Assembly (NCBI RefSeq): GCF_000499845.2
Contig: NC_023759.2
Span: forward strand, 34,038,464 to 34,102,463
DNA: 64,000 bases
Source: Phaseolus vulgaris
Lineage: Eukaryota > Streptophyta > Magnoliopsida > Fabales > Fabaceae
Reading direction: 5' to 3'
Both the position numbers and the translations under genes were made by a program. The notes under the pieces were generated by a model. The model worked only from the letters and a program-made list of their open reading frames with translations, was not told where the DNA came from and searched no databases. Shown piece by piece: positions 37,207 to 48,912 of this stretch; the stretch's first letter is position 1; every line of letters starts with the position of its first letter.

Positions 37207-38851
37207 TCAAGCAACAAGATTTGGTCTCTTAACAAACTTAGGTCCATGAGCAATAATTGGATCTGTTGAAGCCTTAGAATTTTTAGGAATCCATTTCATA
37301 ACACCTTTAGGAAAAAAAAATTTCCTAATTTTGCAGTACCTAACAAAATGGACTTTTTTCAAGCAAGTAACGACCGGTTGTTTCGATTTTTCAACAAGTT
37401 GAAATTTCCTAGCAGTTGAATAAGGCTTTGAAACACTACTTTTCTTGCTCTGTGGATTAAATCCCAATCTAGATTTCCCAAAACACAATTTTGAGATGCT
37501 AGGACAGTTTTAAAATTTGATTTTCCTTTTGAAATCTTATCCACAGTTTTAACAAGATAGTGAATCTTCTTTTCAAGAGATTCACAATTTTCACAAACAT
37601 TTGAGTCACTCTTGCAAGAAGATATTTTGTAAAACTGTTTAAGATTTTCAAAATCATTTTTCAAATTTTCCAGTTCTTCTTCCAAGACTTTAAACTCTCT
37701 TTTCCAACCAATTATTCAACCCTCTTAACCGATTGTTTGAAAGAGCCAATTTGTTAGCTTCTTCGTGTGTTTCTTTAAAAACATTGAGAAGTTTGGCTGT
37801 AATTTTCACTATCAATAAAGGAGCTAGAACTTATACTATTTGCATCACTTTCTTGCCTTGTCATTAGACACAAATTTTCTTCTTCTTCTTCACTTAAAGA
37901 GGAGCTTGAAGAGTCATCATTATAAGCTCTTCTTGATTTCCCTTTCTTCTCATGCTTCATCAAGTATTTCCTCTCTTTGTTAGGACATTTAGATTTAATA
38001 TGACCCTATTCACCACATCCAAAGCAAGTATATTTGTTAGAATTAAAATTGATAGCTTTCTTGCTATCATACCTGTTGGATAAGTGATTCTTGTTGTTTC
38101 TCTTCTTGAGGAACTTGCTGAATTTGTTTGACAACAAACTAAATGTTTCCTCTTCATTTTCATCACTTGAGTCTTAATAATTCTTGTTCTTAGCAACCTT
38201 CAATGCAATTGTTTTGACACACTTGTCATCATCTTCTTGAAGGTTCAACCTATCCATCTCCAACTCGTGCTCTCTTAGCTTTCCAAACAATAAGGAAATG
38301 GCCATGGAGGTGAGATCCTTCGATTCAGATATGAAAGTGACTTTGGGCTGCCATGACCTATCAAGACACTTGAGAACTTTGATGTTGAGTTCCTCTTTAT
38401 CAAAAGTTTTCCCTAGACTCATAAGAGGATTTACTGTGTGAGTAAACCGTTTTTGCACTTAACAATGGTTTCACGCTTCTTCATTCTAAACATCTCATAC
38501 TTTTGTATGAGGGTATGCTGTCTTTCCCTTTTCACATCACTTGCGCTTTCATGAGTCACCTCAAGAGTGTCCCACATTTTTTTTGCAGACTCACATTGAG
38601 ATACTCTAAAAAACTCGTTAGAACTTAAAGCATATGTAATAATGTTATTAGCAATGCAATCATATTGAGCCATTTTACTTTCTTGCTCAGTCCATTGGGA
38701 CCAAGGATTTTCAGAAATAACTTTCAAATACCTTGTCAATTGATTCAACAAAGATTTGCATTCGTACCTCCCAAAATTGATAACTCACACCATAAAACGG
38801 TGGTGGTCTATTTATAGAAGCACATTCCCCAAAAGGTAGTTTATCAACCAT
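37207..38851 (-). pseudogene. gag: gag remnant of element E
   Basis: The minus strand starts at an ATG at 38851-38849. It follows the gag at 49905-51633 segment by segment: NPWSQWTEQESKMAQYDCIA near 38710, FDKEELNIKVLKCLDRSWQP near 38370, a CCHC knuckle near 38020, and a coiled, lysine-rich segment at 37685-37359. Frames are broken at several points. Decamer pairs occur inside the coding sequence at 37371/37392 and 37705/37726. Confidence 0.88.
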
Positions 38852-38891
38852 TAATTTAGATTTTTGATCAACTTGAATATCTTTCAAGAAC

Positions 38892-38908
38892 CTAGCTCTT
38901 AATGCTAA
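38892..38908 (-). promoter_or_regulatory. Primer-binding site of element E
   Basis: The minus strand reads TTAGCATTAAGAGC beside the 5' LTR, against TTGGCATCAAGAGC in the plus-strand element. The two differences are transitions (G to A, C to T). Confidence 0.8.
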
Positions 38909-38909
38909 T

Positions 38910-41077
38910 TCTTAGAATTGAAGGCCTTAAACAAGATGGGGGAGGGGGGGGGGATTGTTTTAAAACATTTTTCGAAAAGTTTGAAGGTATGAAGAAAGTC
39001 CAAAAAGAATCACAACCAAAGGAATGAGAGAACACAAGTTATAAAACAGTTTTAGTTGAATACTAAAAATTCAACCAGTTTTTTCTGCGATTCAATCGGT
39101 TGTTTTTATTAGCAGTGAATAAAAACAACTAAAACAGATATAAAAGAGTTTAGAGAGAGAAAAAAATCAAGCAAACAGTTTTATACTGGTTCACTCTTAC
39201 ACCAAGAGCTACATCCAGTTCCCAGAAACCTCTGGGTATCCACTAAGTAATCAAAAACCATATTACAAACACACAACTACCAAAGAAGTGATCTTGATCC
39301 CCTCAAGAACACACACTTCCTTTGGCACACCACAATCACACCACAAATCAGAACACCCTCTGACTATGTGAAAATGAGTACTTACAAATTTACAAAATGA
39401 AGAAAGAAATAGGATTGATCACATATGGTACAAATCAAATAAAAGCACACAATTGTAGAGCATGGAAGCTTTGATGTTTCAAATCCATGATGAAGCTTGA
39501 AGCTGTGCTGCTTTTGGTTTGGTTTAGATTAGAATGTTTAGAATCTATGTAAGATCAGTTCTTGATACTTGGACAAAGCTTGCCCAATCTGTTTTAAAAA
39601 GCAAAGAGAATAACAACCGGTTGAATTATCAAAATAATCGATTGTTTTTCACTTGGCTGGCTTAGGGGTTTTTAAACTGTTTTTGACTTGGTTATGTAAC
39701 TGCCTAACCAATTCAACCGGTTAAATCGTCTTTTCAACCGGTTGATTGTGACTTTCTCTAACAGTTTTTTTGAAAAACCTATTATTATGTTTTGGGTGTG
39801 ATCAAAACTGCTTTGGGTGATTAATGCTACCTTGAACGACTAGATTTTAAGTTCTATAAATATAGCCCTTCTTTCAAAACAAAAACATTAAGTTTTTTAC
39901 ACAGCTTGAATTCAAAGAGAGATTGAGATTAGTTTTTGAAAGAAGTTTTTTTCAAAAGGTTTGCGAGATTGTTGTTAAGCTTTGTACTGGTACAAGATCT
40001 GATCATAGGACTTCCTGGTTTGTGTAATCTTAGGTGTTTTCTATTTCTTTCAAGATTCTTGTAATTTTACTTTCATAAACTTGTAAGTGTGTGTGAAATC
40101 CTGCAAAGTCAGAGGGTGTTCTGACTTGAGGTGTGTGGTGTTTCAAAGAGGGTGAGTGGATCATGTGGTTTTCAAGGTCACCTCTTTGTGATGTGTTGAT
40201 GTAATCTGTAATTAATTACTAGTGGAACTCAGAGGTTTTTGAGAACTGGATGTAGCTCAAGGTTGAGTATACCAGTATAAAATTTTCTGTGTAAATCTCT
40301 CTATCTCTAACTCCTTATAACCGTTTGTTTTATTTCTGCTTCTTTTGCTGATATAAATAACCGATTAAAACGCAATTTCAATCGGTTAAATTTCTGAAAA
40401 CAGTTTTTGTATCATTGTTTGATTGCTTTCCTTAATTGCTTATATGTGATTGTTTGATAAAGGTTCATTCTTAAACAATCTTTGTGAAAATATTTGACAA
40501 ACAATTCACCCCCTCTTGTTTAAGCCATCAATTCTTACAACAATAAGTCCTACTTCACTCTTAGAAAAATATTCAAAGTCTTAAGCAATCTTGGAGAAAA
40601 CTTGATTTCAGAAACTGATCTTGTAAGTGTTAATGATAAGAGCGTAAAAGAGAACATTTATACTCCAAGAAGCACTTGAAAACATTTATTGTAAAAGCCA
40701 AATCAGTTCCAATCATTTAAAGCAAACTTAAGTAACTTAACAAAATCCTATTAAGAAAATCCAAAAAACAATCGGTTGTTTTGTCGAAGTAATCGATTGA
40801 ATTGGTTTGATAGCAAAGTCAACCAAATTCAAACTTGTTAAAACCAGTTTCAAAAAACCTAAGTATGAAACAACCGATTGAAACGATAAAACAACTGGTT
40901 GTTTTTCTGCTTCTTCATAAAACAATCTTTTCAAAATTATTTGAATTAAACCAGCTTTGGATTCTAACTAAGAGTGAATTAACAATTTCAAACTACCCCA
41001 TAACTCACACAACTAAGCTACAATCAACCTTTAAGCAATCTATGGAGATTTGGAGTCATCCAAGCTCTTGTTCAACA
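38910..41077 (-). repeat. 5' LTR of element E, split by a nested solo LTR
   Basis: Outer edge TTCAACA at 41077, next to TSD TTACT. The inner edge at 38910 begins TCTTAG, a mutated TGTTAG. Without the nested 1086-bp unit and its 5-bp TSD it is about 1077 bp. Decamer pairs lie at 39072/39093, 40769/40790 and 40871/40892. A G-run lies at 38944-38953. Confidence 0.92.
39454..40539 (+). repeat. Solo LTR F, alpha subfamily, nested in element E
   Basis: A 1086-bp LTR, TGTAGAGC...TTCTTACA, with perfect TSD ACAAT (39449-39453 and 40540-40544). The 33721-33760 stretch of the other LTR shows the uninterrupted site. Decamer pairs lie at 39614/39635, 39714/39735 and 40358/40379. Its start differs from the usual TGTTGAAC, so it represents a subfamily. 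Confidence 0.95.
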
Positions 41078-41248
41078 TTACTTTCCTAAGAAATTTCTTC
41101 AACCTACCAGCTAGCATCTTAGCTATAAGTTTATACAAACATCCATCCAATGAGATTGGTTTGTATTTTCTCAAGTCCAAGGGATTTTCTACTTTTGGAA
41201 CCAAAGTAATAAAGTAAGCATTACACCCTTTGAGCCATTTCCCATTAT

Positions 41249-41290
<42 letters not shown>

Positions 41291-42106
41291 CTCAGTTGTT
41301 CTTGATTAAATTAAAATTAAATTTGTTTGGTCCTAGACTCTTACTTCCTTCGCACTCCCAAATTGCCTTTTGTATCTTGCTCTCAATAAAACTAGATCTT
41401 ATTGCTAAATTATCTCCCAAGACAGTGGCTTAGAAATGTACTCCATCTAATTTGACCCTAGTAAAATCCTTTTTTTGAAACAAATTTTCAAAGAATCCTT
41501 TTACCTCCTCCATCAATACCAATGGATCTTCACTCCAAACTCTGTGCACCTTTAAACCCTTTATACCACTCTTTGTTCTCCTCATTTCATTTTTGAATGA
41601 ATTTGTTTTTTAATTGGAATCCCCTAATGAAATCCATTTAGCTATAACTCTCTGTTTATTTAATGATTCTTTCCTATAACTTATCTTTTTCAATATGCAA
41701 ATAAATCTTTTCTCTCACTCCACGTCTCATCATTTAAACCATAATTCTCTTTAGTATGGTCTAATTTGCTAATTTTCCTAGTATATCTTGCTTTGTCTTA
41801 TTTATCTCCCCGAAAATTGTTTTATTCCATCCTTTAAGATATTTTTTAAGCATTTTCATTTTCTCCTTAACAATGTATATCCATATCCTAAAAAATGTTC
41901 GCAATCTATTTAAATAGTTTATATTACTGCCTAGCATCCAAAAATCTAAAGGGTTTAGGTCCCGAATCCACCTCTGATCTTTCAAAAACTAGGCCACATT
42001 GGTCAGACACCACTCTATCTAGCACCTTTTCTTTACTACCTTCATATGTCACTTTTAAACGTATGTGTTGGTTGTAACTACTTTCACATGTCACTTTCAA
42101 GTGCAT
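41078..42106 (-). pseudogene. L1-type LINE, 5' half (endonuclease end and RT start)
   Basis: Minus strand: the end of the endonuclease domain with RVVSDQCGLVFERSEVD and GPKPFRFLD (about 42040-41930), then LKMLKKYLKGWNKTIFGEIN-like linker wording (41870-41800). The RT start (LRKYKPISL..CLYKLIAKML region, about 41190-41090) follows up to the insertion point of element E. It continues at 33216. The endonuclease N-terminus is not recognisable upstream of about 42106. Confidence 0.82.
41244..41290. repeat. (TAA)n microsatellite
   Basis: About fifteen TAA units, inside the LINE RT region. Confidence 0.92.
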
Positions 42107-42339
42107 GTGATGATTGTAAATACTTCACATGTTCCTCTCATATATTCTTGGGCAAAATTTAGATGGTTAGAAGCTTTGTTATACCTTTAACACATCTTAT
42201 AGTGTTTGTTATAATCAAAACTCATAGATTATGTTATCATGAAATCATCTAGCGGTTATTAGATCGTCTAAAAGAGACTAGACTATCTAGTGTCTTAATA
42301 TATATGATATTAATATGTTATTTTTTTTATACAAAGACT

Positions 42340-42620
42340 AAAGATGACAAAAGTATTATGCAAAATAATGGTGTTACCCTTGTGGTAGAGTCTATACATT
42401 TTGTTAGTTCAAAAGGTAATTAACAATCATGTGATGAATACTATAAGTTACTTTGGAGCCATAAAAAATTTGGGAGCTTGACAAATTCAAATTTAGAGTG
42501 CCTGTATTTAAGTGTAAATGATTTGATTGTAATTTAAGAGACTTACGTTTTACTTTGGTTGATCTTACAAATGTAAGTTATAAGGAAGATCCTTTCATCA
42601 TGGCTTATCAAACAAAACAA
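42340..42620 (+). pseudogene. CACTA transposase (TNP2-type) C-terminal relic
   Basis: Broken plus-strand frames read QNNGVTLVVES (42359-42392), then a stretch with ELDKFKFRVPVFKCKW (about 42477-42525), then FTLVDLTNVSYKEDPFIMA (about 42549-42605). This order and wording match the C-terminal part (DUF4216-like) of plant CACTA TNP2 transposases. The upstream catalytic part is missing and no terminal inverted repeats could be assigned. Confidence 0.7.
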
Positions 42621-42900
42621 GTATTTTATATGAAATCATTCTAATGAAAGGTGGTTAGTTGTCCTCTAAGGAAGAATTGATCATGATGTTCATCACCATG
42701 ACTCAAGAGTCAATCTATATACAATCCTTCATTCTCAAGACGAATACCTTCTTTGAATAAGGAAAATGATATTGATGATATTGAAGAAATATGTGAACAT
42801 TCTAACATTTCTATAATAGAAATAAAAGTTATGTTCATCTTTTAGTTTTTAATTTTGATATGTGCTTAAAGATATTTTTCATTTTGCAAGTCACATGATT

Positions 42901-43190
42901 GGGTTTTCGAAGAAGACTACAAAAGCTACACGACTGCGACCTCTAGCCATTCAACATTTTGGCAATGCTAGAGTTCTAGTTGACATAGAACCTTAGAATG
43001 ACAAGGCTTCAGGGCGTAATCATGCTTATATTGTTAGTTATTTAGGTGTCATAGCTCGTTTAAAGGCGTCTATTCTAGTACCTAACTGCAATCATGCCAT
43101 GGAATTATAAAAGATTCTTATTTAGCAGGACATTTGTATGAGTTATTTATTTAAAGGACATGTAATTTTAGTAATGAAACTGTTTAATGT
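42901..43190 (+). pseudogene. CACTA-associated second protein relic (Transposase_24-like)
   Basis: In one plus-strand frame with three stops it reads TRLRPLAIQHF, then NHAYIVSYLGVIARLKASI, then ILI*QDI. This resembles the domain of the second CACTA/PttA-type protein (GPxxxxFxSYxGVLAR...). It lies 280 bp after the TNP2 relic in the same orientation, as in CACTA elements. Confidence 0.6.
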
Positions 43191-43508
43191 TTAATGAATT
43201 ATAATGTACTAAATTTATTTTATTTTATAGACAAACTTTGACTTTAAGAGTTTTGACTAACAAAGTGTATACTTGAAAGCTCTAGTGCAAGGGTATGTTT
43301 TAATTACGAAATAATATGTTATTGTAATTTATATAATTTATTATAAATTACTAATGAATTTTTTTAGTGCTATTAATATATGTAATATGTTAAATGGTAG
43401 ATCTACTTTTCATCATCACATAATTTACTTTGAATTTATCCTAAGGTATTCAGTTCTTCATTGAAACTATTACTTTTTTTTTAATAAATTATATTATTTG
43501 AAATTCTA

Positions 43509-44198
43509 TTGGATTACTTTGCTTATAGAAACAAGTCTTGGTTTTTGCTCTTGAAAGCTAGGGTTCTTAAATCAAAATACGAGTTTAAAATGGTTTATAG
43601 ATCATCATCTATTTGGCTTGGAATAAAGCAGTTTTATTCTACTATACTTGATTATACGTCTTGGATTGTTGGTACATGTTCTTTTATTAATTTATGGAAT
43701 GATAAATGGTGTTCTACTACTCCTTTAGCACATATTGTCGGGTTATCTGATGGTATTAGCATTTCAGATACAGTTTCTCAGTTTTGGACAGGTCGTGATT
43801 GGAATATTCCATTGTCTTTACAACATATGCCTCATCTTTTTAGTCATATACTGGTTAGGGCGGATCAGGATGTTCCTAATTGGATTCTAGATGAGTCTGG
43901 TTGGTTCACTCTTAAATCAGCTATGACTTTTTTCTTCGAACCAGGAGTTCCCTGTGGTTGGGGTAAATTTATTTGGTCTTCAGATATCCCACCTTCCAAA
44001 ACTCTTATCCTTTGGAAAGTTTTTCATGGGCGGCTTCCTACAGATCAAGATATTCAAAATAAAGGTCTCCATATTTGTTCTATGTGTATGCTTTGTGAAA
44101 AACATGAGGAATCTATTTATCATTTATTTTTTGAATGCCCTAATGCTTTGTATTTGGAGTTGGATTCAACAGATTTTTCCTACTTCTCATTTCTCTAA
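43509..44198 (+). pseudogene. Second L1-type LINE: RT-distal and zf-RVT region
   Basis: A 229-codon open frame. The first part reads SSIWLGIKQFY and SWIVGTCSFINLWNDKWC, typical of the region after the LINE RT. The second part is a zf-RVT domain: KFIWSSDIPPSKTLILWKVF, LPTDQDIQNKGL, CxxC (CMLC) and YHLFFEC. RT itself is not present upstream, so the copy is 5'-truncated, as is common for LINEs. Orientation is opposite to the LINE at 31-42 kb. Confidence 0.85.
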
Positions 44199-44294
44199 TA
44201 AGGATGATCTTCTTTCTTTTATTAAGAGTGATGGTAGTCCTTTGGTTAAATTGATTAAGCTTGCTTTGATAACCTTTTCTATTTGGATGCTATG

Positions 44295-44800
44295 ACATAT
44301 GAGGAATTATGCTCATTTTCAGGATAAGATTGAGGTTTCTAGGGTTATTTCAGTTATTAAAGATTTAACTTGTCTAGTGGGAAAATTGTCTAAAGCTTCA
44401 ATGAAGAATGATATGATGGATTTCAGTGTGATTAAGTTTTTTGGTATTAATACTCTTACTGGTAAAGTTCTTCGTCCTCTTGCTGTTAGATGAATGTTTC
44501 CTGCACCAGGTTGGGTTAAATTAACACTGATGGGGCTGTTAGGGGTTATCCAGGTCTTACCACTTGTGGAGCTATTTTCCGTGGGAGTATGGTGGAGTTT
44601 ATTGAAGCTTTCTCAGCGTTTCTTGACGTTTAGATTACTTTGGTTGCTGGATTTTATGGAGTTATATATGCTTTAGAGGAAACTCAAAAGTTGGGACTTA
44701 CTAATGTCTGGCTGGAATGTGACTCTGCCTTGGTTTGTGCTGCATTTACTGCTAGGAAAAATGTTTCTTGCATGCTTCGTAATCGAAGGAATACTTGTCT
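44295..44800 (+). pseudogene. RNase H domain of the second LINE
   Basis: After a frame change the plus strand reads GWVKLT, then (shifted) DGAVRGYPGLTTCGAIFRG, then GVIYALEETQKLGLTNVWLE and CDSALVCAA. This is the RVT_3-type RNase H seen at the 3' end of plant L1-type LINEs. One stop interrupts it near 44630. The 3' end of the LINE is probably within 44800-44930, where an A-rich tract occurs (44918-44930). Confidence 0.82.
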
Positions 44801-45489
44801 TACTGTAGAATAATACCTTTTTCATGTGATGGCAAATGATTGTTATTACTTGAGGTGTTAACCTAACTGAGATGTCAAGTAGCATAGTGATGCCTAACAT
44901 GAAAGTTTTTTATATAAAAAAAAATTCTATTGGAGTAGGTAAGAAGGAAGTTTTGAATGTAGCTATTATGTCATGCATTAGATGTAGACCATAATTTGTC
45001 CGTATTGTTCATTCTTGAGAAAATGTATTAAAACACTTTAAATATTATGAAAAATGTTATTAGAGGATTCATATATGTCATTATGAAGAATTCATGCCAT
45101 ATTTCAATTTTTTTTTAGATATCGAGTCCTTGGGTATAGACACAATAGAAGAAATTTGTCATGAATGGACAAAATATGTTTTACGCATTAAAAATTAGAA
45201 CTTGTTATGATTTAAAATTGTGTGGTCCTTCAAAATTGCCTTTTCATATTGTTAGTTTACTTTTGATTAACTTGATTTGGACCAGTTTTATTATTCCTAA
45301 GTTTGGTTGATAAAACTTGATTTGTACAAGTTTTGTTATTCTAAGTTTGGTTGATAAAAAAATTATTTTCTTGACAATTTGTCATGTTTGTGATTTATAA
45401 TTATAAGTTGAAAAATCAATAAAATCGGTTATTTTTTTAATTTAGCAATTATAAATGAGTTTCTATATCAATCAATACATAACACTGAT

Positions 45490-46260
45490 GTAAATTAATT
45501 ATAAATATTTGAAATTAACTACCACATTATAAAATAATTAAGAGTAAAATAGAAATATTAAAGGTGTATTTTCTTTATATACATTATGAAAACACATATT
45601 TTTATTAGGAAAAAAAAAATATTTTCTATCCTAATTATTAAAATAATTTTTTTATTAAATTTTATTAAAAAATATGTTCATAGAAATAATTAGTGTCCCT
45701 CTTTTAGAATTTAATAAAAAAATATTTTCTTAATAAATATTTATGTAAGTTAACTATAAATATCTGAATGCCACATTATAAAATAAGTAAGAGTAAAATA
45801 GAAATATTAAAAAATATTAAATGTGTATTCTTTCCATATACATGAAAAACACATCATTTTATTACGATAACAAACAAAAATTTATTATAATGATTAAAAT
45901 AATATTTTTTATTATTTTTTTTAATTTAATAAAAATAATTCTGAATAAATATTTATGTAAGTTAATTATAAATCTTTGAATGTAATTGCCATATTATAAA
46001 ATAATTAAGAATAAAATAAAAATATTAAAGATGTATTCTCTCTATATAGAAAACACATCCTTTTATTAGTATATATATAAAAAAATTATTTATTAAAATA
46101 ATTTTTTATTAAAAAAATATGTTCATAAAAATAATTAGTGTCCATATTTTTAAATTTAATAAAAAAATATTTTCTTAATAAATATTTATGTAATTTAATT
46201 ATAAATATTTAAATATAACAACTACTTATGAAATAATTAAAAATAAAATAAAAATATTAA
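45490..46260. repeat. AT-rich tandem array, four units of about 235 bp
   Basis: The words TAATTATAAATATTTGAA / TAACTATAAATATCTGAA / TAATTATAAATCTTTGAA / TAATTATAAATATTTAAA recur at about 45494, 45749, 45962 and 46197. Each is followed by a similar ATTATAAAATAATTAAGAGTAAAATAG-like stretch and, in the first three, an AACACATC..TTTTATTA stretch. Spacing is 213-255 bp. Units have diverged, so it is an old local amplification. Confidence 0.8.
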
Positions 46261-46265
46261 ATTTT

Positions 46266-46291
<26 letters not shown>
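46266..46291. repeat. (TA)n microsatellite
   Basis: About twelve TA units at the end of the AT-rich array. Confidence 0.88.
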
Positions 46292-46296
<5 letters not shown>

Positions 46297-46567
46297 ACAC
46301 ATATTACGATGTATTCTTTACTTTGTCTCTATGCGAAAATTGATATAAAAATCATATATAATCGATGTAAATAATCGATGTAAATGTATTTCTTTACTAA
46401 TGAATAGAAAAATTAAAAAGAGAAATATATAATAAATAAAATAAAAAATTGTTTAATTTAAGAGAAATATAATAATAAGGAAATATAATTTATTATAATT
46501 TAAAAGTCAATTTTAAATACAATTATTAAAATTCATTAGTTAGTCATTATAATTGTACTAGTCAGAT

Positions 46568-47089
46568 GTGTTTGGGGTTTCGACCCGAGCATTTAATTGT
46601 ATTAGCTGGGCTGGTCGGGTCAATTTGGGGGAAGCATCAAGCTCGACCCAAAATAAATTATAAGATTAATGATGTGTGAAAAGATCGGTCCAAAACAGTT
46701 GGCAACCCATGTTAAAAAGATAATTAAATGACATATATATATATTTTAGATGTAAATAAAAATTGTTAAAAGATATAGTTGTATATATTCGTAACATAAA
46801 GGCATATATATATTTTTGCTTGTTGAAACTGTTGAAGGAAAGCTATAAAAAGGTATTGAGGCCCTGAGTAAAAGTAAGTTTTTCTGATAACTCTACACTG
46901 ATACAAATTTTACATTCAGATATTTGTAGTTTGAATGCTCTCACTGACTTGATCCTTAAAGTGTGATCAATAGGTGAAGCCCCTTCGTCATAAATTGCTA
47001 GCATCTCGGTTTAACAATACCAAGCGAAGCCACTTCAACTCGGAGTCCACTTCCAAGTCCGACCAAAGTCATTAAGCGAGAACATTTTG
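46568..47089 (+). repeat. 5' LTR of a Tat-type gypsy element (start uncertain)
   Basis: The end is placed at GAACA (47085-47089), immediately before a primer-binding-like sequence, and a TATAAAA box lies at 46844-46850. The proposed start TGTTTGGGG at 46568 is only a guess, because the partner 3' LTR lies beyond the window. Confidence 0.5.
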
Positions 47090-47107
47090 GCACACACTGT
47101 GAGATAC
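47090..47107 (+). promoter_or_regulatory. Primer-binding-like site of the Tat-type element
   Basis: TTTTGGCACACACTGTGAG follows the LTR end. Related plant gypsy elements often have TTTTGGCGCC-type sites here; this copy looks mutated at the CpGs. Confidence 0.5.
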
Positions 47108-47109
47108 GA

Positions 47110-48432
47110 TAAAATTTGACCCCACCTGCTTTTATAACTGAGCAACCTGACCATATGAGAAATACGAGGCAAAGATCGCTAGGATTTGAAGGAAGCAAGG
47201 CCCCAACCTTGCAAAAAATTATGGAGACCATGAGGGCTGTTCAGGAGGCGAACGAAGAATACCAACGTGAACAAGAGAGAATTCGTGAGGAAACACGGCT
47301 GAGCAAGACACACCTTATGATGGAAATTGAAGTTTCCTGAAGAACTATGGAAGAGCATGCACAATCCAATGAAGAGTTACACTGGGCCAATGAGAACATG
47401 TGAAGCAACATGCACCGACATGGCCGACATCCTACCCAAGAGCATTCCCCAGACTTCTCATCAAGAGATGACCCCAAGCCGTTTTCTCAGCAATGATGTA
47501 GGATCCCATACCACCCCATTATATCACACCCAAAATCGCCATTTTCTCTGGTGTGGAGGACCTTGAGAGTCATTTAAAGACGTTTAGGGCCCAACTAATC
47601 ATCTATGAGGGATCAGATGCAATTCGATGTAAGATGTTTATGGGCACATTCACGGGAACAACTCCGCAATGGTTTAGTGGAATCCCGAATGGACACATTA
47701 CTTCTTTCCCTTAGTTCTCTAGAATGTTCAAGGAGCAGTTATCGACTAATAAAGTCAATCCCTGACGATTGTATGATCTTTTTGACGTCAAATAGGGGCA
47801 ACAAGAATTGCTCAAAGAATACTTAAATCGTTTCTGTGCAGTCTCTGTAAGACTTCCAACTTAGGATAAGAAGATGGTGGTCACGGCTTTTGTGAAAGCG
47901 ATGACAACAAGCCCATTCAGTGATTCATTAAATAGAAATCGGGCGGAAACGTTATCAGAGGCACGTGAGCGAGCTACAACCCATATTTAGGCAAAGGAGG
48001 TTGTGCTTAGAAAAGACGACAACTCACGGTCGAAACAACCCAAGTACAAGGAAAATAGGCGAGATCGTTTCGCTAGAAGCGGTGAAACATTCACCGATAA
48101 GAGAACAAATCCGAGGTATGTCCCGTATGTTGCCAAGAAGGATGAGCCTAAGACGAAAGCCATGGAGGAGACGACGATCTGGCCAAGATTTCGAGTACCC
48201 TGCATAGAACTTATAGGCATGGCCGAGGTAGTGAATAGGTTAAAATTTCCAGTAAAGATAGATCGGTTCTTGGGGTCGCGAAGATATACCTAGTGTGACT
48301 GTCACAGGGCTTATGTGCATCGCATCGAACAATGATTGCACTAAGTTATCAACTGGCTAATTTAGTTAAAGAGGATTTATTGAAGGAATATCTCGAGGTC
48401 ATCTAGGAGGAAACAAAAGGGGAAACCACATC
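47110..48432 (+). pseudogene. gag: gag remnant of the Tat-type gypsy element
   Basis: The plus strand, in several frames: a coiled N-terminal part with MRNTRQRSLGF (47155 on) and EANEEYQREQERIREE. The capsid-like region follows at 47555-47950 (HLKTFRAQLIIYEG, IRCKMFMGTF, TPQWFSG, LLKEYLNRFCAVSVRL). The C-terminal part is at 47990-48300 (KDDNSRSKQPKYKENRRDR, KIDRFLGSR). Stops and shifts are present. At 48432 gag is cut within its C-terminal part by LTR copy A; the missing continuation (HETPILGALNTITGG) is found reversed at about 58490-58380. Confidence 0.85.
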
Positions 48433-48725
48433 TAATACAAACCCACAGGTGACTAAAGATACAACAAGCAATTTCCAAAAGGGTCAAACATATCAAGTTA
48501 CAAAGTCGGGCCCCACCAAACCTCAAGACAATATCGACAGAAGAAGAAGCTATAAACCAGAGTATCTAAAGTTCTTATTGCTAGTCTTCTTAAATTGTTA
48601 GAATATTTTGTAAATAAGTTGCTCTCACACGAGGGGTCCAAATAGTAGAATAACCAAGAGTAGGTCTATATAGCATAAATAGAATAACCAAGACTAGGTC
48701 TAAATAGCTCATGAGAAGTCATTAG
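48433..48725 (+). repeat. LTR copy A, left part
   Basis: Begins TAATACAAACCC (copy B begins TGATACAAACCC, so the terminal G has mutated), preceded by ACATC. It is interrupted by the alpha element at 48726-55147 and continues at 55148-55832. Total length without that insertion is about 973 bp, against 971 bp for copy B. Confidence 0.78.
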
Positions 48726-48912
48726 TGTTGAACCAAGTGGTGTTCAAGCTTTGAAGAATCCAAACCCTTTGAAGGATGTTGAAGTCTTGGCTGTGTTGTT
48801 TTAGTTTAGTTCTGGGGTAGTTTGAGTGTTGTAATCCACCCCTTGATTAAATCTAAAGGATAGGCATTCTCAATCTTTTTGAACGAAAAATGTTTTTCAA
48901 ACTAAGTTAAAA

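Larger units (their letters stand above)
33217..41077 (-). mobile_element. Family-alpha LTR element E (gag + accessory ORF, pol lost)
   Basis: A complete minus-strand element of 7861 bp with perfect TSD TTACT (33212-33216 and 41078-41082), inserted in the RT of a LINE. In order on the minus strand: 5' LTR (41077-38910, with a nested solo LTR), primer-binding site, gag remnant, a short protease relic, accessory ORF, polypurine tract, and 3' LTR (34229-33217). Integrase, RT and RNase H are absent. The layout matches the plus-strand element at 48726-55147. It has more stops than that copy and is older. Confidence 0.93.
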
